A stretch of 64,000 nucleotides of DNA, taken from the NCBI GenBank assembly GCA_034522155.1, contig JAXHLP010000002.1, positions 62,001 through 126,000 on the forward strand. The letters run 5' to 3'. Origin of the DNA: Salinilacustrithrix sp034522155. GTDB lineage: Bacteria > Actinomycetota > Acidimicrobiia > Acidimicrobiales > Salinilacustritrichaceae. Shown piece after piece: positions 1-8,514 of the stretch (its first letter is position 1; each line of letters starts with the position of its first letter). The position numbers and the translations under genes are program-made. The notes under the pieces were generated by a model that saw nothing but the letters and a program-made list of their open reading frames with translations, had not been told where the DNA came from and did not search any database.

Positions 1-724
1 TGTTCGGTATCGGTTCCAGGTCGAACGCCGTCCGGCGGATGTCGTGGAGGTGGTTCCCTTCGATGACGGACGTCACGGGCGCTGGTGACCGCGACGCCTG
101 GACGCCCGTTGTGGTGGATCTCGCAGCCTTGGACGCGCACCCGCTCGCTCTTCTTGCCGATGTAGACGCCGTCGCCGAAGATCTTGGAGACGTTGCAGCC
201 TCGGATGGAGACGTCGTTCGAGCGGGCAACCTCGATGGCGTGTTGCGCCTCGTACTCCACCCGCCACGCCTCGTCAGAAGTACCTCCGTCGGCATGCGGG
301 CCACGAACCACCAGGTCCCGTACCTCGATGCCCGAGCTCTCGAAGATGTAGAGGTGGGCGCGATGACGCGGCCAGTAGCGGTGAAGGATGTGGTGCGGGC
401 TCTGACCGCTGAGCCGTCGGTGTTCGCGATCAGGCTGGCGCCGTTGAAGTCGAGAACGAGGTCGCGCCGGCCCTCGACCGCGAGCACGCCCTCGATCCGG
501 AACGTCTGTGCCAGGCGGGAACGAGACCGTTGCACCGTCAGGGACATCGGCGATGAAGTCGTTGAGCTGTGTCGTGACGTCCTGTTCCCCCGTCCGGTCG
601 ATGCTCGTAGGCACGGTGTGGAAACCCGCGCCGGCAGCGTTCGGGAGGAAGGGCAGCGCGACGGACGCCATCGCGATGGCGCAGGCCACGCGGGAGCACG
701 GTGCCGCGTGCGGAAAAGAGGCAT
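1..724 (-). pseudogene. Right-handed beta-helix (polysaccharide-lyase-like) protein, frame-disrupted, cut by window edge
   Basis: Read on the minus strand, several frames must be joined to give a sensible exported protein. An N-terminal hydrophobic stretch (AIAMASVALPFLPNAAGAG) looks like a signal peptide. It is followed by RIEGVLAVEGRRDLVLDFNG and then by beta-helix rungs such as VSIRGCNVSKIFGDGVYIG and VIEGNHLHDIRRTAFDLEP. This pattern is typical of parallel beta-helix proteins that act on or bind extracellular polysaccharide. At least three frame changes are needed (near 700-660, 490-450, 400-340 and about 75), so the gene is either decayed or carries read errors. ATG at 724 is a plausible start, with GATTCT six bases upstream. 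The 3' end lies outside the window. The precise enzymatic activity cannot be told. Confidence 0.6.
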
Positions 725-738
725 AGTGCGAGAATCGG

Positions 739-1421
739 TCAGCCCGATCCCGGACTTGAGCGGTCGTTTCCAGCCCAGGTTGACGTCGTCCCGGCGGGTG
801 ATCGCCCACTGGTGGTCGTTCTCGTCGACATGGATGAACCGGTAGCCCTGTTCGTCGGCGAACTCCCGGACGGCGCGGCACACACCGTGGTGGCGGTGCG
901 CCGGATCCGGTTGCCAGTCGTCGCCGGCGATGACGCCTCTGGGTCGGACCTTCTGGTGGAGGATCGCCAACTCCTCCCGGGTGTGTTCGTAGGCGTGGGA
1001 GGAGTCGATGTACACCCAGTCGAGGGAAGCGTCCTCGAAGGTGCGGAGCACGTCTCGGTCGTCGCCGATGTGGACGACCACGGTTCCCTGGTCGATCTCG
1101 CGCTTCCACTGCTTGAGGATCCGCCGGACGGCGTTCACGGTGCTGCGATCGCCCCGGCCCCAGTGCCACTGGGGTGTGAGCAGGTACCAGGGATCGACGA
1201 GGTGGAGCTCGGACCGATGCGGCGCGCCGAAGAGGACCGGCGAGAAGCTCCCGCGGAACACGCCGCCTCGGCGCCGATGCCACCGCGGGGAGCACCGACC
1301 GCACGAAGTCGGTGCGCTGGTCCTCTGCACGGGACCAGCGAGCAGAGGCGAGCGCGGTCCGGACCCGCCGGAGAAGGTCCGCGGCGCGCTCGATGGGAAC
1401 CGAGAGCCGGGACGAACGCAT
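739..1421 (-). pseudogene. SAM-dependent methyltransferase (Methyltransf_24 / TylF-like), frameshifted
   Basis: The minus-strand start ATG at 1421 is followed by about 50 plausible residues. The reading frame must then change near 1265-1290 to continue as GVFRGSFSPVLFGAP, LHLVDPWYLL, DWVYIDSSHAYEHTREEL and GVIAGDDW. These are the motif-I-like GxFRGxFS segment and the acidic DS(S)HxY and GDDW segments seen in TylF/CmcI-type O-methyltransferases and in methyltransferases of surface-sugar clusters. The end is placed at a TGA (739-741) that needs one further frame change; the uninterrupted frame otherwise runs on past the window start. The TACGTT hexamer sits 7 nt before the start and faces the divergent glycosyltransferase. 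Family assignment is fairly safe, substrate unknown. Confidence 0.6.
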
Positions 1422-1428
1422 CCGAGCG

Positions 1429-1434
1429 AACGTA
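1429..1434 (-). promoter_or_regulatory. -10 element for methyltransferase gene
   Basis: TACGTT on the minus strand lies 7 nt before ATG 1421. The spacing would make a leaderless mRNA. No clear -35 is visible. Confidence 0.4.
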
Positions 1435-1493
1435 GCCGACGTCTTGCCGCCGTCTCCGGCGTGCGATCGGACACTCGCCGAGGGGCGACCTAC

Positions 1494-1499
1494 TAGCTT
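1494..1499 (+). promoter_or_regulatory. -10 element for glycosyltransferase gene
   Basis: TAGCTT lies 7 nt before ATG 1507, divergent from the methyltransferase promoter. This supports 1507 as the translation start. Confidence 0.4.
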
Positions 1500-1506
1500 C
1501 CCTCCG

Positions 1507-2712
1507 ATGTCCGGAGCCGTCTTCGTCGTCGTGAGATCGACCAGCACGCCGCAGGGCCCGGTGGCTGCGATGGTCAGCACCGCGGGCTGGGCACGCGGCG
1601 CGGAGCGCGTCCTCGGGGCGGCCTGGATCGTCACGCCCGAGGGCGTGATCGATCCCGAGACCTCGATGTCGCGCGGATCTCACCCGGGCATGGCCGCCGC
1701 CGGTGGACGATCGGTCCGGCACCTCGTTCCGTCGCCGGTGAAGACCCTCGTGAAGGACGTTCGCCGCGCCCGACGGGCTCGGAGCTTCCACGTCGGTCCC
1801 GAGCGATGGCGCGACGCCCGCGCCGCGTTTCGTCTGGCAGCGTCACGACCTCTTCCAGACCGCGGGGTTGCGCTTGGCCCGGTCGCTCGATGTCCCGTCG
1901 GTGTTGTTCGTCCCCGCGACCATCGTGTGGGAGGCGAATCAGTGGGGGACTCGCCGTCCGGGCTGGGCGCGATGGGCCGAGCTCCACGGCGAACGACCAG
2001 CGCTGGCGGGCGCCGATGTCGTGGCGTGCGGGACCCCCGCCGTCGCCGAACAGGCCCTCCGGATCGGTGCGGACCCTCGCCACGTGATCATCACGCCCAC
2101 CGGCGTCGACCTCGATCTCTTCGGCCGTGCCAGCGACCGGGTCGGAGTGCGCGACCGGCTCGGTGTCAGCGGCCGGTTCGTGATCGGCTGGGTGGGCAGC
2201 TTCCGGCGGTTCCACGCGCTCGAACGTGCCATCCGCGCCGCCGAGGCGATCGAGGGGGCGACCCTGCTCCTCGTCGGTGACGGCCCGGAGCGCCAGGACA
2301 TCGAGGGCATGGCCGAGCAGCGTGGCGTCGACCTCGTCAGCACCGGGACCGTGCCACACGATCAGCTCGTGGAGCTGCTGTCGGCGATGGACGCTGCGGT
2401 CGTGCTCGCCCGGGCCGACGAAGCGTTCCACTACTCGCCGTTGAAGGTGGGGGAGTACCTGGCGGCGGGCGTCCCGCTGGTCGCTCCCGACATCGGGCAG
2501 CTGTCGGAGAGGCTCGTCGACGAGGAGGACTGCCTCCTCGTGGATCCCGGTGACGACCTCGGGCTCGCGGCGGCGCTGCGTCGGATCAGGGACGAGCGAG
2601 ACCTCGCGACCCGGCTCTCCGAGGGAGGGCGACGTTCCGCGGCGCGGCTGTGGTCGTGGACCGCCAGGTCCGACACGTCCTCGAGGCGATCGACCGGTTG
2701 GTCGCGACGTAG
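1507..2712 (+). pseudogene. GT4-family glycosyltransferase, two compensating frameshifts
   Basis: The protein starts MSGAVFVVVRSTSTPQGPVA at 1507. Near 1800 the sequence must shift frame to continue as FVWQRHDLFQTAGLRLARSL, then runs well as a GT-B fold C-terminal domain: VIGWVGSFRRFHALERAI, LLLVGDGPERQDIE, and the donor-binding segment HYSPLKVGEYLAAGVPLV. Near 2650 a single base appears to be missing in a G run (TGGTCGTGG), after which VRHVLEAIDRLVAT and a TAG at 2710-2712 end the gene. The two shifts cancel, so total length (about 401 codons) is normal for GT4. It probably adds a sugar to a surface glycan with its neighbours. Either a sequence-quality problem or recent inactivation explains the shifts. 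Confidence 0.7.
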
Positions 2713-2715
2713 GTT
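2710..2715 (+). promoter_or_regulatory. -10 element for sulfotransferase gene
   Basis: TAGGTT overlaps the stop codon of the glycosyltransferase gene and lies 8 nt before ATG 2724, giving a possible leaderless internal promoter. Confidence 0.35.
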
Positions 2716-2723
2716 CCTCCGCG

Positions 2724-3581
2724 ATGGATCTCTCGAACCTGCGCGCCCATGCCCGAGGTGCCTGGGTCGGCTTCCGCCACCCGACCGGCACCAAACGCCG
2801 GGCCTCCGCGGTCGAAGGGATCGAGGTCCCGCCGTGCCCGGAAGGACACGCCGTCGCCCCGCCCGACTTCGTCGGCGTCGGAGTGATGAAGGCAGGGACG
2901 TCGTGGTGGTACCAGCTGATCGTCGATCACCCCGAGGTGGGCGACGTCGGGGGCCGCCCCAAGGAGGTGCACTTCTTCGACCGCTACGGCGGCGTGTCCT
3001 TCGGCGACGAGGACGCCGCCCGCTACCACCGCTACTTCCCCCGGCCGGGCGGAACGATCGCCGGCGAGTGGACGCCTCGATACTCCTTCGACTTCTGGAC
3101 CGCGCCGCTCCTGGCGCGGGCCGCGCCCGAGGTGAAGTGCCTGCTGATGCTGCGCGATCCGGTGGAGCGCTTCCTCTCCGGCCTCACCCAGGAACTCGGT
3201 CGCGGTCAACGGCTCAGCCTGCGGATGCTCAACGAGCACTTCCTTCGTGGTCTCTACGCCCCGCAGCTCCGACGGCTACAGGCCGTGATCCCGCCCGAGC
3301 GCCTGCTCGTGCTCCAGTACGAGCAGTGCGTCGCTGATCCCGTCGCCGAGCTGGCCCGCACCTACGAGTTCCTCGGCGTGGACGCCCGCCATCGCCCGGA
3401 GCACCTCGGTGACACCGTCAACCCGACGTGGTTCGACCGACCGGACTTCGACGACGTTGCCCTCGCCGACATGGCGCGCGCCTACGTGGACGAACACGGC
3501 CAGCTCGAGGAGCTGTGTCCGTCGATCGACCTCGATCGGTGGTCGACGACCATCTCGCTCGCGCACCATCGGACTTCGTAG
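2724..3581 (+). CDS. Sulfotransferase domain protein (PAPS-dependent)
   Basis: The 285-residue protein carries the 5'-phosphosulfate-binding loop GVGVMKAGTSWWYQLI near residue 50 and the 3'-phosphate-binding segment LMLRDPVERFLSGL near residue 140, the two PAPS-binding signatures of the Sulfotransfer_1/3 families. It would move a sulfate group from PAPS to a hydroxyl of a glycan or lipid in the cytoplasm. It sits between a glycosyltransferase and a sugar dehydratase fusion, so a sulfated surface polysaccharide is a reasonable inference. The assimilatory sulfur genes at 37-39.6 kb are separate. The start at 2724 is favoured by the upstream hexamer and by good homology from the first residues. 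Unlike its upstream neighbours the frame is intact. Confidence 0.85.
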   Translation: MDLSNLRAHARGAWVGFRHPTGTKRRASAVEGIEVPPCPEGHAVAPPDFVGVGVMKAGTSWWYQLIVDHPEVGDVGGRPKEVHFFDRYGGVSFGDEDAARYHRYFPRPGGTIAGEWTPRYSFDFWTAPLLARAAPEVKCLLMLRDPVERFLSGLTQELGRGQRLSLRMLNEHFLRGLYAPQLRRLQAVIPPERLLVLQYEQCVADPVAELARTYEFLGVDARHRPEHLGDTVNPTWFDRPDFDDVALADMARAYVDEHGQLEELCPSIDLDRWSTTISLAHHRTS

Positions 3582-3756
3582 CCGCGTTCGGACGAGCCGT
3601 CCGCACGTCAAGGAGTCGAGAAAACACGTTCCGTGGTGGCGTGGCACGGATCCGTGAGACGGTCGACCGCCGGGTCTGCGAACGTGACTGAAATATCCAG
3701 GTTTGTACCGCTTGCCATCCGAGGGAGTCCGACTACGTTGACCAGAAGAGGCGTCA

Positions 3757-6700
3757 ATGCTCACACCGGTGAGTTGCGACACGCCTACCGATACGACGCA
3801 GAAGGCGCCGATCGTCCGGGAGATCAGGGTGGTCACGCCGATTACCGACAGCCGTGCTGTCAGAGGTCGGGGGGAAATGCGGGGTTCAAATCGATTCGGT
3901 GCCCTCGTCGGGCGGCTGCGGCGCGCCGGCCACCACCCGAAGCGGAGGATCATCGCCACGGTCGACTCGGCGATGTGGATCATCGGGCTGTCGCTCGGTT
4001 CGGCGCTCCGCTACGAGTTCGACCTCAGCGCGGTCGACGGACGTGGCCTCGCGGCGATGGCCGTGCTCGCGGTGGTGCTCGGCCTCGGCCTCGGCCACCT
4101 GGGGGGCCAGTACGCCGGACGGTGGCGGGTCGGATCGATCGACGAGGCGGTCGGGTTGGCGGTCCTCGCGGTGCAGGTGGGCGGGGGGCTCCTCATCGGA
4201 ACGGTCGTGGCCGGCCGGCCGATGCCCATCGGCGCGGTGCTGATCGGAACCGGGTTCGCGCTGATCGGGATGTGTGCGACCCGAGTGGCCTGGCGTCTGC
4301 TGTCCGAGTCGGTCGATGTCACCGACTCCACCCGTCGGATGCTCGTGTTCGGCGCCGGCGAAGCGGCGGCCCAGGCCATCATGGCCATGCTGACCGATTC
4401 GTCGGGAACGTTTCGCCCGGTGGCACTGCTCGACGACGATCCCCGGAAGGCTCGAAGGTCAATTCGCGGCATCAAGGTCGAAGGCACCCGGGAGTCGCTC
4501 GGTGTCGTTGCCGAACGACACCGAGCCGAGGTGCTCTTGCTCGCCATTCCGGGCGCAGACTCCGCCACGCTTCAGGAGCTGAGCGAACTCGGCGCTGCGG
4601 TGGGGCTCGAGGTGCTGGTGCTTCCCCCGGCCGCGGAGCTGTACGGCACCCTCGGCGTCGAGGACATGCGGGTCGTCACCGACGAGGACCTGCTGGGTCG
4701 CACCCCGATCCATACGGATCTCCACCTGATCTCGGGCTATCTGAGCGGCAAGACGGTCCTCGTCACCGGCGCCGGTGGCTCGATCGGCTCCGAGCTGTGC
4801 AAGCAGATCCACGCGCTCCGTCCGGCCAACCTCGTCATGCTGGATCGAGACGAATCCGCGCTGCACGCGGTCCAGCTCACGCTCACCGGCCGTGCGATGC
4901 TCGACGACGAAAAGCTCGTCGTCGCCGACATCCGAGATCGCGACCGCGTCTTCGAGGTACTGAAGCGCTGGCGCCCGGAGGTCGTCTTCCACGCCGCAGC
5001 GCTCAAACACCTCCCTCTGCTGGAGCAATGGCCCGGCGAAGGCGTCAAGACCAACGTCGAGGGAACGCTCGTCCTACTGGAGGCGTCCGCATCGGTCGGA
5101 GTCGAGCGCTTCGTCAACATCTCGACCGACAAGGCAGCTGACCCCACGAGCGTGCTCGGCTACACCAAGCGGATCGCCGAACGCCTCACCTCCTACTACG
5201 GGCAGGCGCACCCCGGGACGTACCTCTCCGTACGTTTCGGCAACGTGCTCGGGAGCCGGGGCTCCGTGCTCACGTCGTTCCGGCGTCAAGCGGATGAGGG
5301 AGGCCCGCTCACCGTCACCCACGAGGACGTCACCCGATACTTCATGATCGTCGAGGAGGCGGTCCAGCTCGTGATCCAAGCCGGGGCGATCGGCTCCGAT
5401 GGGGAGGCACTCGTCTTCGACATGGGCGTGCCGGTCCGCATCCAGGACGTCGCCGAACGCATGATCAAGGACACGGATCCGTCGCTCGACATCGTCTACA
5501 CGGGTCTGCGTCCCGGCGAGAAGCTCCACGAGGTCCTTCTCGGGACCGACGAGCCCGACGCTCGCCCGGCGCACCCGCTCATCTCACACGCCCCGGTTCC
5601 CCCACTGGATCCCCTGGAGGTCGAGCTGTGGCTCGACGGAAACCGAGAGAACCGCGATGCCATGGTGCGGCTGTGCGGCCCCGGCGCGCGGCGGTGGTCC
5701 GAGGGAATGTGGACCGCACAACCCGAGCCGGACGTCTATCTCGACCTCGACACGGGGGTCGTCTCGACCCAGATCCGTATGGCGGAGCCCGAGCTCGGTC
5801 CGGCGGAGCTCGAGGCCGTTCGCGAGGTCTTCGAGAGCAAGTTGCTGACCGATGGTCCTCGTACGGCCGAGCTCGAGCGTGTCTTCGCCGAACGGCACGA
5901 CGTCGACCATGCCGTCGCGATGGCCAACGGGACGCTGGCGCGCCAGGCGGTCCTCGCGTCGCTGGACATCGGTCCTGGTGATGAGGTCATCGTTCCCTCG
6001 CTGAGCTTCATCGCCAGCGCGGCCGCCATCTGTCACGTCGGGGCGACGCCCGTGTGGGCAGATGTCGATCCCGACGCGATGACCATCGATCCCGCTCACG
6101 TCCGTCGTCAGATCACGTCTCGGACCCGGGCCGTGATCGCAGTCCACTTCGGCGGACAGCCGGCGGACATGCGCGAGTTGATCGAGCTGTGTGACGAACA
6201 CGACGTGCTGTTGATCGAGGACGCGGGCGGGGCGTTCGGGGCGAGCGTCAACGGCCGCCCCGTCGGTGGTCTGGCGCACGCGGGAGTGTTCGGCTTCACG
6301 TCGTCGGCGCTGGTCGCGACCGGCGAAGGCGGCATCGTGACGACGAATGACCCCGGGCTGGCACAGCGTCTGCGGCTGCTCCGCAACCACGGGCAGAGCG
6401 CCCGCTACCAATACGACTCGATCGGGCACAACTGGCGCATGACCGAGATGCAGGCTGCGATCGGCAGTGTGCAGCTCGCGACGTTCGACGAGCGACTGGC
6501 ACGCATCCGCGAGCGAGCAGCCTGGATGACGGAACGGTTGGCGGGTGTCGAGGGTGTGCGGCCTCCGGTCTCGCCACCCGGCCGCGAGCACTCGTTCATG
6601 CTCTACACGCTTCGCGTTGCCCGCGGCCGGGAGCGGTTCCTCAGCTGCCTCCACAACCGCGGCATCGAGGCGGAGGTTTCGTTTCCGCCCGCCCACCGGC

Positions 6701-6876
6701 AAGCGCCGTTCCGGGGCTCCGGCGCCATCGAGCAGCTCCCGGTGACCGATCGCATCTCGTCCGAGATCCTCACGATCCCGATGCATGCCCAGTTGACCGA
6801 CACCGAGCTCCGGCTCATCGCCGACACCATCGAGGCCACCGCGGAGGGGATCGGTCTCGTGAAGTCTCGGGTGTAG
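3757..6876 (+). CDS. Fused membrane NDP-sugar 4,6-dehydratase (PglF/FlaA1-like) and DegT/DnrJ/EryC1 aminotransferase-like domain
   Basis: A 1039-residue protein. Residues about 50-190 hold four predicted membrane segments, then a CoA_binding_3-like domain (RRMLVFGAGEAAAQAI). Residues 330-620 form an extended-SDR dehydratase with the nucleotide loop TGAGGSIGSE (337-346), STDKA (456-460) and Lys471. Residues about 673-1037 are a complete DegT-family domain (ANGTLARQAVLASLDIGPGD, IEDAGGAFGA, ATGEGGIVTT). In bacillosamine-type pathways dehydratase and aminotransferase (PglF, PglE) are normally separate proteins, so this is a pathway-step fusion. The DegT domain has Ala851 where the PLP-binding lysine belongs. 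Start 3757 has an AGAAGAGG ribosome site; 3877 is an in-frame alternative. Probably makes an amino- or keto-deoxy sugar for the surface glycan. Confidence 0.85.
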   Translation: MLTPVSCDTPTDTTQKAPIVREIRVVTPITDSRAVRGRGEMRGSNRFGALVGRLRRAGHHPKRRIIATVDSAMWIIGLSLGSALRYEFDLSAVDGRGLAAMAVLAVVLGLGLGHLGGQYAGRWRVGSIDEAVGLAVLAVQVGGGLLIGTVVAGRPMPIGAVLIGTGFALIGMCATRVAWRLLSESVDVTDSTRRMLVFGAGEAAAQAIMAMLTDSSGTFRPVALLDDDPRKARRSIRGIKVEGTRESLGVVAERHRAEVLLLAIPGADSATLQELSELGAAVGLEVLVLPPAAELYGTLGVEDMRVVTDEDLLGRTPIHTDLHLISGYLSGKTVLVTGAGGSIGSELCKQIHALRPANLVMLDRDESALHAVQLTLTGRAMLDDEKLVVADIRDRDRVFEVLKRWRPEVVFHAAALKHLPLLEQWPGEGVKTNVEGTLVLLEASASVGVERFVNISTDKAADPTSVLGYTKRIAERLTSYYGQAHPGTYLSVRFGNVLGSRGSVLTSFRRQADEGGPLTVTHEDVTRYFMIVEEAVQLVIQAGAIGSDGEALVFDMGVPVRIQDVAERMIKDTDPSLDIVYTGLRPGEKLHEVLLGTDEPDARPAHPLISHAPVPPLDPLEVELWLDGNRENRDAMVRLCGPGARRWSEGMWTAQPEPDVYLDLDTGVVSTQIRMAEPELGPAELEAVREVFESKLLTDGPRTAELERVFAERHDVDHAVAMANGTLARQAVLASLDIGPGDEVIVPSLSFIASAAAICHVGATPVWADVDPDAMTIDPAHVRRQITSRTRAVIAVHFGGQPADMRELIELCDEHDVLLIEDAGGAFGASVNGRPVGGLAHAGVFGFTSSALVATGEGGIVTTNDPGLAQRLRLLRNHGQSARYQYDSIGHNWRMTEMQAAIGSVQLATFDERLARIRERAAWMTERLAGVEGVRPPVSPPGREHSFMLYTLRVARGRERFLSCLHNRGIEAEVSFPPAHRQAPFRGSGAIEQLPVTDRISSEILTIPMHAQLTDTELRLIADTIEATAEGIGLVKSRV

Positions 6877-6892
6877 CCCGATGGCCTCCGAG

Positions 6893-6914
6893 GGTCGCGA
6901 TCGAGCCCGCGACC
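6893..6914. terminator. Hairpin between the sugar-biosynthesis fusion gene and tRNA-Pro
   Basis: A perfect 7-bp inverted repeat GGTCGCG / CGCGACC with an 8-nt loop stands just after the stop at 6876 and before the convergent tRNA. There is no T tract, so it would be an I-shaped actinobacterial terminator serving either strand. Confidence 0.4.
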
Positions 6915-6928
6915 GGTCATCGCGCGAA

Positions 6929-7006
6929 TGGTCGGGGAGGGGGGATTCGAACCCCCGGCCCCCTGCCCCCAAAGCAGGTGCGCTAACCGGACTGCGCCAC
7001 TCCCCG
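6929..7006 (-). tRNA. tRNA-Pro (anticodon TGG)
   Basis: Minus strand. The acceptor stem pairs CGGGGAG with CTCCCCG, the anticodon arm is CCTGC-TTTGGGG-GCAGG, giving anticodon TGG, and the T arm is GGGGG-TTCGAAT-CCCCC. The 3' CCA is encoded (TGGT on the plus strand at 6929-6932). It decodes CCA proline codons. It lies alone between the polysaccharide region and tig, a common site for accessory DNA borders, though no integrase or attachment repeat was seen. Confidence 0.95.
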
Positions 7007-7140
7007 TCGACCGGGCGGGGAACCCTACACGGAGCGCGTCGGCGTCCCCGCGGCGGATGGCCGGACAGCCGGGGCCCGTCGATACACTCGGGCGCCCGCC
7101 CGACCCCCAGACTGCTTCCGATCGCCGCCGAGGTCGCCCC

Positions 7141-8514
7141 GTGAACTCAACCGTCGAGCCGCTCGAGGACAACAAGGTCAAGGTCTCCGTCACCGTCGAC
7201 GAGAACGAGTTCGAGACCGACATCGACGCCGCGTTCAAGCGCATCGCCCAGGAGGTCAACCTGCCCGGCTTCCGCCGTGGCAAGGCCCCCCGAAAGCTGC
7301 TCGAGGCCCGCATCGGCACCGCGCCGGCCCGGGAGGAGGCGCTCCGCGAGGCCCTGCCCCGCTACTACGCCGACGCGGTCAGCGAGCACGAGGTCGACGT
7401 CATCGCCGCCCCCGAGCTCGACATCACCGAGGGTGAGGAGGACGGCCCCATCACCTTCGAGGCCGTCGTCGAGGTCCGCCCGGTCGTGACCATCGCCGGC
7501 TACGACGGACTCCGGGTCACCATGCCCCAGCCGACGCCCACCGACGACGAGATCGACGCCCAGCTCGAGCGGATGCGCAGCGTCGACGCCACCGTCGAGA
7601 CCGTCGACCGGCCGGCCGAAGAGGGCGACACCGTCGTCATCGACATCGCCGGCACCCTCGACGGCGAGGAGCAGGACGGGCTCACCACCGACGACTACAG
7701 CTACGAGGTCGGTTCGGGTGTGATCACGTCCGAGGTCGACGAGCAGCTCAACGGGGCTTCCGCTGGCGATGAGCTCGACTTCGACGCCACCCACCCTGAC
7801 GAGGACGAGGAGCGCCAGCTCCACTTCACGATCGAGGTGAAGGACGTCCAGGCCAAGGTCCTCCCCGAGCTGACCGACGAGTGGGCGGCCGAGAACTCCG
7901 ACTTCGAGACCGTCGAGGAGATCAAGGCCGACCTGGTCGAGCGGATGACCCAGGTCCGCCGGTCCCAGGGCGCGCAGCAGCTCCAGGAGAAGGTCGCCCA
8001 GGCGCTGGCCGAGCTCGTCACCGACGAGATCCCCGAGGCGCTGGTGAGCAACGAGCTCAACAGCCGCCTCCAGGATCTGGGGATGCGCCTGCAGGCGCAG
8101 GGGATGGACCTCGAGCAGTACCTGATGATGACGGGCCGTTCCCAGGAGGATCTGCTCGACGAGCTGCGCCAGAACGCCGAGACCAGCGCGCGGGTCGACC
8201 TCGCGCTGCGGGCCATCGCCACCGCCGAGGACATCGAGTGCACCGACGACGAGCTCGACGCCGAGATCGACGAGGTCGCCGAGCGCGCCGACGAGAAGCC
8301 CGCCAAGGTTCGCGACCAGTTGGAACGGAACGACCAGCTGCCTGCGGTACGCTCCGACATCGAGAAGCGCAAGGCGCTGGAGTGGCTGCTCGACCACGTC
8401 GAGATCGTCGACGAGAACGGCGATCCGGTCGATCGCAGTCTGTACGACCCCGATCCCGACCAGCCCGACGACGACCCGACCGACGAGCCAGCCGAAGAGG
8501 ACGAATCCGAATGA
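7141..8514 (+). CDS. tig: Trigger factor, ribosome-associated chaperone / prolyl isomerase
   Basis: A 457-residue protein with the three trigger-factor domains in order: the N-terminal ribosome-binding tail with the signature GFRRGK (residues 43-48), the FKBP-type isomerase domain from about residue 160 (EEGDTVVIDIAGTLDG), and the long helical C-terminal domain, ending in an acidic Asp/Glu/Pro tail. It meets nascent chains at the exit tunnel. GTG at 7141 is chosen because homology begins at VNSTVEPLEDNKVKVSV; the frame stays open upstream into the tRNA and that part is not coding. The stop overlaps the clpP start as ATGA, so tig-clpP-clpX are probably one operon. A TACACT hexamer near 7083 is a candidate -10. 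Confidence 0.95.
   Translation: MNSTVEPLEDNKVKVSVTVDENEFETDIDAAFKRIAQEVNLPGFRRGKAPRKLLEARIGTAPAREEALREALPRYYADAVSEHEVDVIAAPELDITEGEEDGPITFEAVVEVRPVVTIAGYDGLRVTMPQPTPTDDEIDAQLERMRSVDATVETVDRPAEEGDTVVIDIAGTLDGEEQDGLTTDDYSYEVGSGVITSEVDEQLNGASAGDELDFDATHPDEDEERQLHFTIEVKDVQAKVLPELTDEWAAENSDFETVEEIKADLVERMTQVRRSQGAQQLQEKVAQALAELVTDEIPEALVSNELNSRLQDLGMRLQAQGMDLEQYLMMTGRSQEDLLDELRQNAETSARVDLALRAIATAEDIECTDDELDAEIDEVAERADEKPAKVRDQLERNDQLPAVRSDIEKRKALEWLLDHVEIVDENGDPVDRSLYDPDPDQPDDDPTDEPAEEDESE

Noticed and set aside
39..1435. Several plus-strand open frames in the first 1.4 kb
   Set aside because: They lie opposite the recognisable beta-helix and methyltransferase sequences and show no motifs of their own.
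6929..7006. tRNA-Pro as an integration site for a genomic island
   Set aside because: The neighbouring polysaccharide genes would fit an island, but no integrase and no repeat of the tRNA 3' end was found on the other side within the window.
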